Source: CAYVFC01 sp964450715
GTDB lineage: Bacteria; Myxococcota_A; Polyangia; Polyangiales; JAFGIB01
Direction: 5' to 3'
NCBI GenBank assembly: GCA_964450715.1
Contig: CAYVFC010000094.1
Span: 1 to 32,810 of the forward strand
Length of the DNA stretch: 32,810 nucleotides
The position numbers were made by a program, and so were the translations under genes. The notes under the pieces were generated by a model. That model saw only the letters and a list, made by a program, of their open reading frames with translations, ran no database searches and was not told the DNA's origin. This document shows, one piece after another, positions 32,197-32,810 of the stretch. Each line of letters opens with the position of its first letter. The stretch's first letter is position 1.

Positions 32197-32810
32197 ACGG
32201 ACCTCGCTAGATCAATCAAAAGATCGGCCAACGGCCCTGCCACGTCATGCCCGCTGATGCGCTCATAAGAAGCAAACAGCGGCGCGGGATTGACGTCTAT
32301 AACGAAGGGAGCGCCGTCGCGGTCGAGCTGTAGATCGATGCCTGCGTAGTCGAGAGACAGGCCGGTGCAACATCTACCTAAAAGGCTGGACAGCTCTCGG
32401 TCCGTACTCCAAGGCTCGACCCCGAGCTGATCAGCACGCCAGTCGACCACGTCTCCATGCAGGACCTCGCAACACGAGATCACGCGAGAGCCTACCACAT
32501 ACGCACGCAGGCTGCGACCGACGATACGCTGCTGAAATAACAGCGGTCCGACAAGCGCGCTGTCGGCTGGAAGCGCGTGCAAAACCGTGGAGGCGAGCCG
32601 TGCCTCGCCGCCTCCGGCAGCAGCCTTACAGATCGCTTGTCCTCCCCATTTCGCCACCCATTGCTCCGCCGAACGCCGATCCGTGGTAGTCAGACTCTGG
32701 GGCACAGGCACGCCCAAAGCTCTCATCTTAGCCGTGAGCAGCGGCTTGCACTGGTGCTGCGTATTTCGGAGCATCGTGATCGCTCGTTTCGGAGCATCGT
32801 GATCACCCAT
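32193..32810 (-). CDS. Second RimK-like ATP-grasp ligase (partial at the window edge)
   Basis: At least 205 residues of a paralogue. Visible elements are LRNTQHQCKPLLTAKMRALG (14-33), equivalent to the helix before the ATP clamp of its partner, K62 in AICKAAAGGGEA, an R-rich strand, D159 in DYAGIDLQLD, and D172 and N174 in IDVNPAPLFA. The 'AGPLADLLI' end matches the partner's 'AGPLADYLI'. The N-terminal ~120-residue domain is missing, so either the gene continues beyond the window or this is a truncated form; the window ends exactly at a possible ATG. A 23-bp tandem duplication near the edge adds doubt about the reading frame there. Confidence 0.75.
   Translation of the reverse strand: MGDHDAPKRAITMLRNTQHQCKPLLTAKMRALGVPVPQSLTTTDRRSAEQWVAKWGGQAICKAAAGGGEARLASTVLHALPADSALVGPLLFQQRIVGRSLRAYVVGSRVISCCEVLHGDVVDWRADQLGVEPWSTDRELSSLLGRCCTGLSLDYAGIDLQLDRDGAPFVIDVNPAPLFASYERISGHDVAGPLADLLIDLARSV
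32764..32804. repeat. 23-bp-period tandem duplication at the ligase N-terminus
   Basis: TTTCGGAGCATCGTGATC occurs at 32764-32781 and 32787-32804. The period, 23 bp, is not a multiple of three, so if it lies in coding sequence it shifts the frame. Confidence 0.7.

Overview
The window is a high-GC, densely coded stretch of about 32.8 kb from a bacterium that looks like a member of the Myxococcota (former Deltaproteobacteria), probably a Polyangia-like lineage. The evidence is the gene content. There is an AgmX/GltJ-type GYF-domain motility-like protein, several surface lipoproteins made of Cys-rich repeats with long Gly/Ser linkers, a myxobacterial CGNG...CDDGN repeat, and a MIDAS-type von Willebrand A lipoprotein. 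The 100-N run at 28124-28223 shows this is a scaffold from a draft or metagenomic assembly. I saw no rRNA, tRNA, CRISPR array, transposase or phage gene.

Layout. 193-2049 (+) encodes a long protein with two nitroreductase-like halves. It converges on a minus-strand block (9375 to 2055): histidine kinase, HD phosphohydrolase, B12-binding radical SAM protein, AgmX-like TonB-box protein and a CrtI-like FAD oxidoreductase. At 9611-10925 (+) a multi-pass membrane protein overlaps a small conserved protein. From 11195 to 20479 lies a surface-protein neighbourhood: a VWA lipoprotein (+), a ten-unit Cys-repeat protein (-), a protein with a degenerate kinase-like C-terminus (+), a large CTDC/EGF-repeat lipoprotein (+) and a leucine-rich L-domain lipoprotein (-). 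Then come a PHP-type histidinol-phosphatase with a small membrane protein (-), a TMTC-like GT-C/TPR membrane protein (+) and an HpnN-like RND exporter (-) that overlap tail to tail, an Asp/Cys-repeat lipoprotein interrupted by the assembly gap (+), and a polyprenyl synthetase (+).

The right edge (30559-32810, -) is the most system-like part. Two RimK-like ATP-grasp ligases, translationally coupled by a 4-bp overlap, are followed by a 72-residue charged protein and a 110-residue multi-pass membrane protein. This organisation suggests a ribosomal-peptide or protein-tailing pathway with its substrate and membrane partner close by, but no classical graspetide core is visible, so that reading is inference.

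How the genes may work together. Envelope functions dominate: surface lipoproteins, RND lipid export, a GT-C glycosyltransferase-like protein, a TonB-box protein, a prenyl synthase and a CrtI-like oxidoreductase. Apart from the short overlaps and close spacings noted below, the genes are mostly independent units, and pathway links between them are suggestions only.
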